A stretch of 64,000 nucleotides of DNA from the NCBI GenBank assembly GCA_010405405.1, contig MU004239.1:546713-610712 (forward strand). Direction: 5' to 3'. The translations under genes and the position numbers were made by a program. Under the pieces are notes generated by a model that saw nothing but the letters and a program-made list of their open reading frames with translations, was not told the origin of the DNA and ran no database searches. Origin of the DNA: Microthyrium microscopicum (lineage: Eukaryota > Ascomycota > Dothideomycetes > Microthyriales > Microthyriaceae). This document shows, piece by piece, positions 44,399-55,786 of this stretch; position 1 is the first letter of the stretch, and every line of letters starts with the position of its first letter.

Positions 44399-47247
44399 GA
44401 TATTAGTGTAGTATATTGTTGTATAAAGATTGTTCGACCAGCGGTAGTTTGTATTATTGTAATGCAAATGAAAGGGAAAGCGAGTAACAGTATAAATTAT
44501 TAGAGTCTTGTGAACCGGCACAAGTTGAACAGAAGAATTGGAAGGCAAAAACGGTACGAAATTCGTGGAATCAACACTGGAGAACAGAGGGATCTAGAGG
44601 GCGCCGGGGGAAGTGTGTATAAGTACACAAATTGGGAGTTAAAGGTAGCTAATTTTCCCAATCTAAGACTTATTCTTAGCAACTTGGCTGGAAAGTAGGT
44701 AAATTAGAGGCGGGATGCACCAACCATCAAGGCCAGCCATCTGAGCATATGCATGAGCTGATTGGAAGAACACTGAATGTGGATGTCCCCCTAGCCTTGT
44801 CTAGCAAGGTGCCATGCGGGACATGCAGAAAGCTAGCAAATTACCAATCAGTGTTGACTTGAGCCTTGGACGGGGCTATTTTTGAGTGCTTTCTCAGTCC
44901 ACCGGAGAACTAGCCTTTCCTTGCAAATACTTGCGAGCGAGCCTTGACGATGATGAGCGAGCTGCGAGCCTTGATCCACGGGGGCACCCTCGACTTTTCC
45001 AGATACTTGGGTTCACTAATGCAATCGTCGCAATGGGCGCTGGTTGACCGTGAGTAATGTAAATCGTTGAGGATGTATGAGATAACAACAATTGACTTGA
45101 GATCATGTCAACTCTCTTTAAAAACATGTGGGATACCATCATCATTGATCCTTTGCAGACCGACAATGCCAACTCACAGATCAAAGATGCATCTGCAGTT
45201 GTCCACGCGGTCGTGGCCAGTGTAGTGATCACGTTAGAGGCGCATGAGCTAACTAACTGCTTTGATATCTTGCCGTTCGGTCCGCTTACAAGTTGCCAGC
45301 ATCGATCCGCTCTTGCGCATTTCCTCGAGGCTTTCGAGGCTTTCCAATAGAATCCAGTTTAAATCGCTTGATATGGCTCGAGCTTCCTCGGCATTGAGCG
45401 ACTGGCTCCCACATTTCAGTAATGATCTGTACATTTTACGTTGCTGAAAGAGAGCCTTTTGAGCATCAGCCGAAGCCGGCGTCCGCCACTAATCTTTGCA
45501 AAATCTAGAAATCCTTTGGATACGGAGAGGCGGTCCTCATGACCGCAGAGCTCTCTTTCTAGGCAATCGTCGCGGCGGTTCATTTCAGCGAAAGAGTCCT
45601 AACCAAGCGTTCGCATGGGATCATTAAGTCGCAGCTTCAACGGACGAACGAAGCCACTTCATGGCCAGGAGTCCAGGACAGGAGGAGAAGATTCTGTAAG
45701 GGTACCTGGACTGTTCGTGGGGTTTGAGAGGTTGAGAATTAAGCTCGGAAGACGGTTTGCCTCTGATCAAAGCCGGCTGACCAGGGCGGTCGTTGGTGTC
45801 TCTTGGACAAAATGCAGAAAGTTGGCTGGAGGCGGGCGTGGATTGGTTGAAGGCTTGGAGGATGTGATGAAGTTGCATGGGCAGGCTTCAAAAGCAAGAG
45901 AGCTTATCCCTGTCAAGCCTCATTGATTGGAGAGTGCGGCACGCGCCGCTGCACCAGTGCTCAGTCTTCGTTCTGATCTCAGCTTGCTTCGGCCCCATGA
46001 GGACAAGGCTTGGGCAAGGCTCTCTCTACAGTCAAGATCAACTGATGGCTCACCTGTTTCAATTATTTTCGAGTCTACGCTTTCTTTATTCTGCAGGTTT
46101 TATAGTCTGGAATTCAGTTTGAATGAAATTGGCAAAGGTTATGTTTGACTCCCATCGACTACATTCTTTGCCATCGACTACGATATGGACCATCGCACCT
46201 ACTCTTCAACTTCTGCACAGGCCATTCTCTCGTCGTCGTCTTCGTGGCGTGCCAAGCCCAATGGCTAGCCGGCTCAAGTCGGCCCTGGCAGCTGCATCGT
46301 GGATATCCTAGCCCAATCCGGATAATTATGTAGCATTTCCCACTATAATCTGCTAATTATGCTCCGTGTTTTGGACACAAGTCATGGCCCACACAATGTC
46401 CCATAATTAGCATTTTTTCGCTACCCTCGTGGCCCAGATCATCCACATCCTTGAATTCCTCCACCAACCTGGTCATCTTCCCTCTCCATCTCTTCCCCAT
46501 TGGAGCCCACATCCACCTGCACAATTTACCTGCACAACGATAGACTGAAAAGCGACAAGTGGAGAAAAGCAAAAAGGAAATCGAGCAAGCCTTCTCAAGT
46601 CATTCAATGGATCGGTGGCGCTCCTGCCCTGGACGAGGCTGCTCCAACTTCTCCCTTGCAAACCCGTTGGGTTCATCCGAATTCGGCTGCTTAATTGATT
46701 CAGTTCCCCATCATGATTCATCCATTCCTTACCGTCGTGAGTGTATAACAAACCGCACTGCCTGGAATTTTGTTGGACGATCTTGCAAATATCGCTCCTT
46801 TCTCCGCCCGCGAGTCAAAATCTTGCCACTCACAAAGCCAATGTTGCCTGGACACGAGGACGTGACCAGTGTCCAAGGTCATTACAAGTCACAGGTACAT
46901 TCACAACCTAGGACTTCGCCTGCTTCCTAGCCTCATTCGATCTGATATTTGGCGAGATTTTGTCGAGTCCTCAAGCAGGTACGCAACGGCCCTACATCAT
47001 GCTGTGTGGCTCAGGATTTGGCCTTTTTGCCTGTACGTGACCGAATCTGGTCCATTCCTCAACTACAAACCGAGTTGCGGTGAGCGACATACCCAACGCA
47101 CACCAACCTGAATATTCCCAACTTCAATGGCACATGTTACATTCCCACACTATTCTTCGGCAGTCCTGAACTTTATGAGGGGTTCAATCCCGCTGAATTG
47201 GGTCAGTGTAACCCCGTCACGACTTCCGTGCGCCGTTTCCTGGATTA
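44399..47247. other. Gene-poor region of normal base composition
   Basis: About 2.8 kb upstream of the Zn2Cys6 gene. Frames at 44894-45232 (-), 45105-45350 (+), 45615-45926 (+) and 46559-46930 (+) are unconvincing: they overlap, lack domains and have no splice links I could build. It could hold old gene remnants. Confidence 0.35.
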
Positions 47248-48967
47248 CTGGGTCCTACCCCTGCTGAATTCAATGTGAACTATCGGTGTGCCACCAAAAA
47301 CGCCTATATTTACTATATATCAAAACGACTAATTACAAGACCATTCCAAGCCCAATTTAGACGATTTTTAGTACTATGTGTAGCCCCCATTCGCGGCTAT
47401 CACCGTAGCACAACGAGTAGGCATTGTTATAATTAAACGACGAAGCTATTCCTAAGTAATTACATCCTAAGATACCTAAACAACTCCTTAAAGCTAAATT
47501 AGGGTTAAACGGGCATAGGTTCCATAGAGGGCCTAAATATAATTCTTTATTCTAGCCCAAACGGCTTTAATTAGGTTTAAATTAGGTAAGTAGAGAGAGA
47601 ATTCCATTATAAGAATACCTATAGATTCTAAGGTATCTTTAGTCAACTTCGCGATATATAAAGAAGCGTTATTATATATAAAAAGGGTCACTATTAGTAT
47701 TTCGTTAAAGAATTAGCCTACTAGAAGGCAAATTTACTTAGAATACCTCTAAGTAGTAATTATCTTCTACTACTTCTCCTAAAATAAATAAGATCCTTTC
47801 TTATCTCTATAAAACTAACCCTAAAATATCTATCTACGAGGGTAAGAAACCTTTAAAAAGATATAAGTATCTAAATATACTTTACCTACTTAATAAGTAA
47901 TCTAACACTTTTAGTAGTTGCTATTAACCTACGTCTTATTAGACTAATTAACCTACTACTACTAATCTAATAACTACGTAATATAGGTATAGGCAAATTT
48001 AAGGCATTTAGCTCTAATAGCTACTAAAAGATATAGCTTACCTAAGGCAATTCTACGTTTAAATCTATAGCTTTAAAGTACTATTTTAATAGCAGTATTA
48101 CTAACGCTAAAGTAAGCAAATAGACTTCTAGCAAGCTTAATATACGTTATAGATTAATTCTAATAACTATCTATAATAAACAAGATAATTTCATTAGTTT
48201 ATTTATTATTTAAGATATAGCAGCGATAGGTTTAGTAGGTAGAGGTAACATTTAGCTAAAAAAGAGTGTATTAAACCTAATTACGTATAAATTTTAAAGC
48301 CTTAGTAATAGCTTATTGAAGGAATCCAACAGCCTTTAAAGTATATACCTTTAGGTGATCGTCACGAGTAAGCTATAAAGACCAATTTAATACAGTAGTA
48401 CTAAAAAATAAGGTATTATTAGTCCCAAAAGAGCTAGTAGATAATAAATCGAGAGAATCTAGGCCTTCATTAATACCAATCTAGTCTGAATCAGAATCAG
48501 GATTAAGATTAGGGAACAGGGCCCCCAAATTAAGGTTTAAGTAATTAGGGGTGGTAGAAGGGGCTAGCGGCTCTTCTAGAGCCTCTTAAGGAATCTAAAC
48601 GGACTACAAATTAGCAATATATTCTATAATGAATTAGTAATTAGTAAAGGGGCCAAAATAAGAGAATAAGTGTGTTTTGATTGGTTAAGATAAGATAGAA
48701 TGGTTAGTTGTTAAAGCTAAAATAGACGCTCTAAGGGAGCTATTTATCTGCAAGGGAACACTGCAGGATTTAGGGCCAAAATAGGCAAAACGCCGCTAAT
48801 TCATTAATGCCATCATAATCTATACCCAAAATAGGTTATATTACTTCAAAACAGGTTATTATAACACCAATAAACGCCTCTATAGAGCTCCTGATCAACC
48901 TGTCTAAAGATCAACATTGTGGATCCTGTGGCTTCCACATACTGGATTCAGCAGGGGTAGGACCAAG
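47248..48967 (-). mobile_element. Tc1/mariner DNA transposon, RIP-degraded, 1.72 kb
   Basis: Terminal inverted repeats begin CTGGGTCCTACCCCTGCTG (left, 47248) and end CAGCAGGGGTAGGACCAAG (right, to 48967). The repeats pair over about 27-29 bp, with 19 identical after the second base pair mismatch. TA lies on both sides (47246-47247, 48968-48969), the target duplication of Tc1/mariner elements. The interior is extremely TA-rich, with many C-to-T/G-to-A changes on the coding (minus) strand. The transposase relic inside reads on the minus strand. Confidence 0.85.
47374..48600 (-). pseudogene. Tc1/mariner transposase relic
   Basis: On the minus strand one frame reads NNASLYIAKLTKDTLESIGI, then LPNLNLIKAVWARIKNYI and finally MPTRCATVIAANGGYT before a stop at 47374-47376. 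This is the C-terminal end of a Tc1/mariner (DDE) transposase: normally QDNAP...AK and SPDLNPIE. The two Asp of these motifs are Asn here and Glu is Lys, which are G-to-A changes. TAG/TAA stops recur, mostly at former Gln/Trp codons (for example NYI-stop-ALYGT). An N-terminal helix-turn-helix part is recognisable near 48320-48380 (TRDD...YTLKAVGF). The 5' end is uncertain. It cannot encode an active enzyme. Confidence 0.8.
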
Positions 48968-51871
48968 TATTGCTCCCAGGTATCTCTTGAGTCTCCATGA
49001 TCTGCAAACCAATTGGCTTCCCAGTATATCTTTCCATCACTTTGTGTCTTCGGAATTTCATGCCATCCATTGTGCCAACTTTAGTCTTGCCGTGTCTCCC
49101 GATTGCCTGAGAGCTTTGTGTCGCCACTAAATCGTGTAGTCGTACAACAGAAACGGGCATAATTCAAGAAAAGGCCCGCAAAGCCGCGTAGCTGAACGGT
49201 CATGTGGAATATGATACTCGGATATTCATATCATGTCAAATGTCAAGGCCATTGTGGAGAAGTACAAGGCCACCCAACTGTGTTCACTTGACCTTACCTT
49301 GAATAATGAATCAACACCAATGGAGGCCTTAAGTTGATAACGCGACATATCAGGCCTACATTCTTTTGATTCATATATTATAGATGGCGATGCTGTACTA
49401 ACAACTGCACTATCCGGGGTAATACAGTTCTGTGTCACTGACCCAGTTCACGACCCGATAGGCGAGCCGTTAACCCTTCTGTAATCCGAGCAAGGAATTC
49501 TTTTCTCCCAATCGATATTCCTGAATTATCCTGATTCAAATTTCCACTTTGAACATCAATAGAAGCCCGGGAACATCGGCTCGTGTGATTGTGATGGAAT
49601 CCAAATCATCGGGTATACTACTCGATTCATGAAGGCTGGACCTGCCACGAACTGCACTTTTTGCAAATAATCTGCGACCAGGTTTGGCGAATCTCACCCT
49701 CCCAGAAGCGGGGGAACAAACGATACGCTTTGACGAATATATTAGCCATCGCAAATAATTAGTCGAAAATACATCGGTTCCTTTTGACAAATATTTCGAT
49801 CTAGATCCACGTTCTTAGCTCAACATTTCGCTTTTGGCGTTGACCCGATCGCGGACCATTGAAAGATCAGAAAAGCGAGCCAGCAATGGCATTGTTACTT
49901 TAGTGTCAGTGTAACAATCGCAAGCCTCCCAAGCTAGGAGGGCCAGACTTGTCTTAAGAGCATAATCAGGTCCTTATCGATCTCTGGGGCTTGCACTTGA
50001 TTTTCCTTCTCGATTTGAAATTGATTCATGCACACGATAAAAAGGCGAGCTGAAGCGATCGGCATGGAGTTCAGCATCCTTGCAGTGGGACAAAATAAGT
50101 ATGGGAACCGTTTTGGCAGAGATAACATGCGGTTCTTGGATGTACATGTTTTTTGCTTACCAAGGGACGGAAGCTGCACATATTGTAGTAGTGGTTACAT
50201 TATTTTCAGCGACTTGCAGCTGTTCTTGTGTCGCTGTGCGAATTAGATTGTCTGGGTTTGATGCGCTCGTGTTGGCTGCTTCGTTCCCGCTCTGGATGGC
50301 AAGAATATTTGCAGCCGCACCGCTTCTCGCGGCAATCCAGAGGCTGATTATCCGCAAGATCGAACGTTCAAGTCAGGTCTCCTGGCTGCAGTAGTAAGTT
50401 GTCACTGCTCGCCTTGCCGGAAGCTTCACTTGTGGAATGTATGATGAGGGCATCAGGCAAGACGTTGTAACCACATGGGGTGGGATTTCTGTATTCGCTG
50501 TCATCTGCGCCTTGGGTACTTCTGATCAGGCAAGTTGTTCAGTTTAGAAAGTAACTCAACCTGGTCGAGTCAACCACAGCATTGGAATCGTATATTGGAG
50601 TCGAAACGCCGCAGGTAGCAAGGTTCAATCGATCCTATCTAGTCCGTGGAGTGGGACGGAGATACAAAATGGTTATAGTTTATGCTAGTAGTAGTTGGAG
50701 ATGATATTCCATGGGGTTGGATCGTTCTGACTCTGGAGTAGTAAGTGACCTTCCGATTTAGGATGGCACGATGGGCTCTGACTATCGTCTATCAGATCTC
50801 GACTTTGATCTGCGCTAGTAAATGCGCGAAATCGAATTCAGGTTAATTTGCGAATATAGAATATTCACGCAGCATGAATCTGAAATATAGTCAGGCAATT
50901 ACATCGCGGAAAAGCCGATAAAGGTTCATCGTTAGGAAGTTCATAATGCCAACTGCCAAAAGCTTCCATGGACCCGACTAAACCACGTTCTGTGTCTTCC
51001 ATGCATAAATCCTACGGACTTTGGTCCACTCACAGATGAGAAGTGAACCGATGCCAACACGATAATGACCCGATGCATCTTGCAGTACATGAGCATTGCA
51101 TTTTGCAACATTCCAACGCATCGTACTCTTCTTCTTTCAATCATTGTATTCTACAGTGTTCGTCCATAAAAGGAAAAATGCACAATATTAGCTCTTGTCG
51201 AAGCTGGACTGAAGCGATTACGAACATTTTCAAGCGTGACCGCACTAAGATTGGCGATATGCGAGTTACGTGCAGCAGCAACGTGCCTCAATCAGGTATT
51301 TGCTAAACGAACGGACTAACGACAGTCAAATGTCAGATGTACCAGACTTGACTTTTGACATTTGTGAAAGAATGCGATCATCAGAGGCTGATTGGAGGTT
51401 GGAGGTCAGCCAGGGCTGCTTACAAGAAATATGTCTGCATCATAAAAACGGTCACAACTGCAAGCCAACTCGTATGCGATTGATGCCAATGCATTCCATT
51501 GACGTCTGATGGCACGCCTCATGAAGCAAGTGAACCTCCAGGCACAAAATGGCTGGACAGGTTCGAGAGGGCCTGAGAAGGGTCTTCAAGAGTTCAATTC
51601 GCCACTGGACGGTGTCGTGATCCACCGACCGTTGATATCGTGATAGTAAATTAGTCTTTGTTCGGCACGGGTCAATTGAGGCAGACCAAGACCATTGGGC
51701 AGTGATGGAGTCGGTTGTTAGAAACAGGATGAGCATTTGGCCAATTGCGCGATTAATTGGCCAGGACTGATTTACGCGCCGTACCGTAGAGGCGGGTCTA
51801 GTCTCTACCGTCCCTAGCACGCCACGCTAGCCTTCTTTAGCCTCCTCTAGCTTGTAAGAGAGAACCGACTA
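48968..51871. other. Interval between two transposons, no gene recognised
   Basis: About 2.9 kb of normal composition. A hydrophobic 104-residue frame at 50080-50394 (+) could be a broken membrane-protein fragment, but it lacks recognisable motifs. Some short frames exist at 49.0-49.8 and 51.0-51.8 kb; none is convincing. Confidence 0.35.
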
Positions 51872-54800
51872 CTCTGGAGGGTCGGCAAACCGGATCCGTA
51901 ATAATAGGCCCCTGATCCGTCGCTCAATCAGGAAAGGTTCTATTCAAGAATCAGTAGTAGTTATATAGCGCTAATAGAATCTATTAGCGCTATATAATAG
52001 AATTTAGCTCTAATTCTTAATAACGCTTTACTAGAATAGTATTTATATAGAGTTTATATAGATATTAGATCTTAGCCTTAAGGTTAATAAAATACGCAAA
52101 AAACTAATCAATTTTAAGCAGGAAACTAATCAATTTTAAGCATATTCTTAAAGCTATAAATAAACCTAAGAATAGCTAAGACTCCTAAGAAAGCTATAGG
52201 TTATAGAATACGCGTTAATAAAGAGATATAATCCTATAGTAGTAATTTAGCAGTAAAAACTATTAGATCTAATATCTTTATATTTTATAACTTATATCTT
52301 TATATTCTAAAGCTTAATATCTTCTTTAAAGCTAAAATATCTTAATAATCTACTTTAATACTTAGAATCTCAATTAAGAGTATACTTAGCTTATTTAAAG
52401 TAAACCTAACTTCCTCCCTTCTTTTCCATACCCTTTAGGGCTCTACTATACAAAATACGCCTATGCTAGTCTCTAGTTACTAGTAGGCTATAGCGCCTAT
52501 AAAGACCTCTTCTAGTTACTAGTTTCTTAGCTAGGGCTAAGATAATCTAACTAAATTAATTAGAATCTATATCTATAATAGGAAATTATACGATAGTAGT
52601 ATTAGCAATGCCTTAAGTAGTTAGAAGAGTATATTTTAGAGGAGCGTTATTTAGGATTTTAAGAGTATATCTAGTAGTAAAGCACCTATTAATTAAACGA
52701 TAAAGAGTACTCTAAAAGATACAGTAATATAGTAGCGTAAAGAGAAGGATAAATACTGTTTAGAAATAGTTCTTAGTTTTAATTTATGTTAAGAAGCTCT
52801 AGATACGTAGATTATTATTAAAGACTAATATAATTTAAGGGTATTAAATAGAACTAACGCTTAAGAACTAGTTAACGCGCGTAGGTAAGAATAGGTTTAA
52901 CAGCGTAATATTATTATAATAATATTTAGCGAGCGTTAAAGGCTAATTATTAAAGAAGATAAGACTTTATTACTACTTATAGATAATATATCTACTCTAC
53001 CTATTCCTAAATTACTATTAGCATCGCTAGTTTAACCTTTATTAGAAGAATTCCTTAACTTTAACACTACTAGTTTAGGTCCTCTACTACTATAACGTAC
53101 ACACGTTTAAATATTAACGCCTAAGCCTTTAATAAGTCTTAGCTTAAGAAAGGGTAGAAGGGCTTAAAATCCTATAGTAAAATAAGTAAAGTATTAAAAA
53201 ACGCTATCTTATATTAATAAGATAGCCCTCGCAATAAAGAAGTATTTTAAAGATACTAATAAGAGAAGTAAAGAAGCTTATTATTTTATATAAGCACAAA
53301 ACCTTATAAATATAATTATTAATAATAGTAAAGGTATACTAAAATCGTAGTAAAGTAAAGAGGTATTATAGAATTTAAAAGATATTAAAGCGCGAGTCTT
53401 TAGATTAGAAGAATAGGCTACTTAGCTTTTAGAGTAATATTTAGAAATAGTAAGGAAACTTAGTTACGATCTTATAAATAAGCCTAGACAGATATAATTC
53501 TAATATTCTCTATAAATTTTAGTAGTTATTATAAACGTATTCTATTTATAGCTCTTTATAATATCTTTTAAAAGCTTTAAGGGTTAAATAAAATACTAAC
53601 CCTAAATCTTTAATATCTTTATTCCTTAACATCTTATAGGTACCTAACTATATCTCTTCTTTATTACTTCTTTAATATATAATATTCCTTCTAATCTTTA
53701 ATAACTTTATAAACAAAACTATTAAATAAACCGTTAGGATTTAGATAATCCTTAATTAATATTAGTAATGTCCTAAAATATAAATTTACTAAATTTGTAT
53801 AGTAACAAGTAAGATAGTTAGTTAATAAGAACGATATACCTAAATAATAGGTAATAGGTATTAAACTAACGCATAGGCCTAGCCTAAAATTAGATATTCC
53901 TTTATACTATAATTTTTTTATCTATATAAAAGATTACTTAACAAATATACGCTTTTTCGCTATAATTTAATTAAACTACTACTTAGTAATATTTAGTAGG
54001 CTATTAAATAGGACTATTATAACGTTACTACCCTAATATATAGCATCCTTATATAACTATTATTTTTAATAGTAAAGAAATAGCTAACAAAGTTTATCTT
54101 TAAGATTTAATTCTAAAAGTATTATTCTATTATTAATTGCCCTAGGATAACTAACGTTAATAGAGAGAATTATACTATTAAGATAGCATATAGCCTAGCT
54201 CTTTATATAGTATCTTTAAGTATAACTACTATAAAATGCTTACTATTAATCCTCTCTACCTTTTAGTTAATAGATATTTACTATAGTAGCGTTAATAAAG
54301 CCCTAAAAGTAATCTCCACTACTAGCATCCCTTATAATATCTATATATTCCTATATTCAATCTAGTATTAAGAGAGGATAGAATTTTAAGAGCTTATAGT
54401 AGTAATAATAGAGATATATTAACGTTTAATTAAAGTAATCTTTTAATAGTATAGAACTCTTATAAAACTAATAAGAGAAGTTAAAATAAATATATAGTTA
54501 AAATAGCCTTATTAGCACTAACGCTATTAGGAATTTAGCTTTATATAGTAAATTATAACGCTTCTTTAAGGGAAGGCTCTAGAGATCTATTAGATAAGCT
54601 AATTATTTAATTTCCTCCTTTAAAAACCTATTATATACTAATTAGTACTATAGATATTCTTCTTTATAGCTTTAAATAACTATACTAATATTATAATACC
54701 GTATCGCTATTAAAGAGAAGATTAAGATTCTATTCTTAATATCTATAGCTAACAGGTAGCTAATATTCTTAATTAATGCAATCCTAATTAATATTATTAA

Positions 54801-55103
54801 GGAATTAGAAGAATTATAACGCCGCTATAGCTACTTTAGTAGTAATTTATTATTTAGCGTCTATCGTAAGTATTTTGGCTATCTTAGGGCTCAAATTTAA
54901 TAATTTTTAGATAATTTTTAGATAGTTAACAGCTAAGATATTATCAAATTAGGGTTCAAAAAGCTATAGAGGCAAAATTTGTATATAATCCTTTATCCCT
55001 ATTTGATACCCCCTAATAGGACCAACTAATCTACCCCTTACCTCTTTTAGCTGTCGGATAGCGTTTATTAATTATCAAGTTTTCAGCTGCCGACCCTCTA
55101 GAC
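51872..55103. mobile_element. Second DNA element, 3.23 kb, AT-rich, superfamily unknown
   Basis: Inverted termini: CTCTGGAGGGTCGGCA (51872-51887) and TGCCGACCCTCTAGAC (55088-55103), matching 14 of 16. TA flanks both ends (51870-51871, 55104-55105), compatible with a TA target duplication. The interior is strongly AT-rich with TAG/TAA stops in every frame, as expected from RIP. No transposase motif could be read with confidence, although some plus-strand segments in 52.9-53.5 and 54.3-54.7 kb look like decayed coding sequence. A pogo/Fot1-like origin is possible; this is inference. Confidence 0.65.
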
Positions 55104-55786
55104 TACCCGATCGGGGATAATCTTCAGAACATCCTTGTCCAACCTTCCAACGACCAGCCATCTCTGGTCTTCAATTGGGCCTCACCCGCCACGCCAGGCT
55201 GTACCTAGCTTGTCTATCAACTGGCTTCAGCGAATGCTCTCCCTGAGTCCCTGTTGTCCCTGTGGGTCCCTGTGTCCAGGCACTGCCAGGCCCATCCTTA
55301 GGCTCATCCTCGTCACATTCTCTCTCTTTTTGCAGTGATATTTGCAGCGTGAGTACGCAGCCTTGCAACTGATCGCACGCCGTAAACTGTCCTAGGCCTG
55401 TCTAAACCCTCCAATCGCCCGCTATTAACCGGCCAGTGGCCAATCAATCCCGTCTAGACCAGGTTGGTATGCACGTTGCTCATTGCCTTTCACGACCTTG
55501 AACTTTCTAAAAGTCTCCGCCAAAATCTCCCCCCAAGATTCAAGAGTACACTAGGTACTCTCCACAATCCCCTACATAGTGCTCAAACGCCCGTCCGACC
55601 CTGACTTTGATTGATCTTCTCTTTTCGCAAACGTTTGGTTTCAATGCGACATATATAGATTTTTGGCAATTGACTGGCAACGGTCCTACGCGCTGGTGAC
55701 GCATTATCAGTTACCCGGTTTTCATTTTTTGGCTTCCGTTTTGAGCGTTTTGACAGCTTGACCGCCTTGGTGGCCACTTTACAGCA
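55104..55786. other. Promoter region of the SAM-PH gene
   Basis: Normal-composition DNA after the AT-rich element. Short frames such as 55583-55945 (-) overlap the first exons of the next gene and are shadows. Confidence 0.4.

Noticed and set aside
44894-45350. Overlapping frames on both strands (112 and 81 residues)
   Set aside because: Considered as an N-terminal STAND-like fragment, but no motif or splice extension could be supported.
47183-47196. T-loop-like GGTTCAATCCC
   Set aside because: The surrounding 75 nt do not fold into a tRNA cloverleaf.
50080-50394. Hydrophobic 104-residue frame
   Set aside because: May be a membrane-protein remnant, but no recognisable family, start or exon links.
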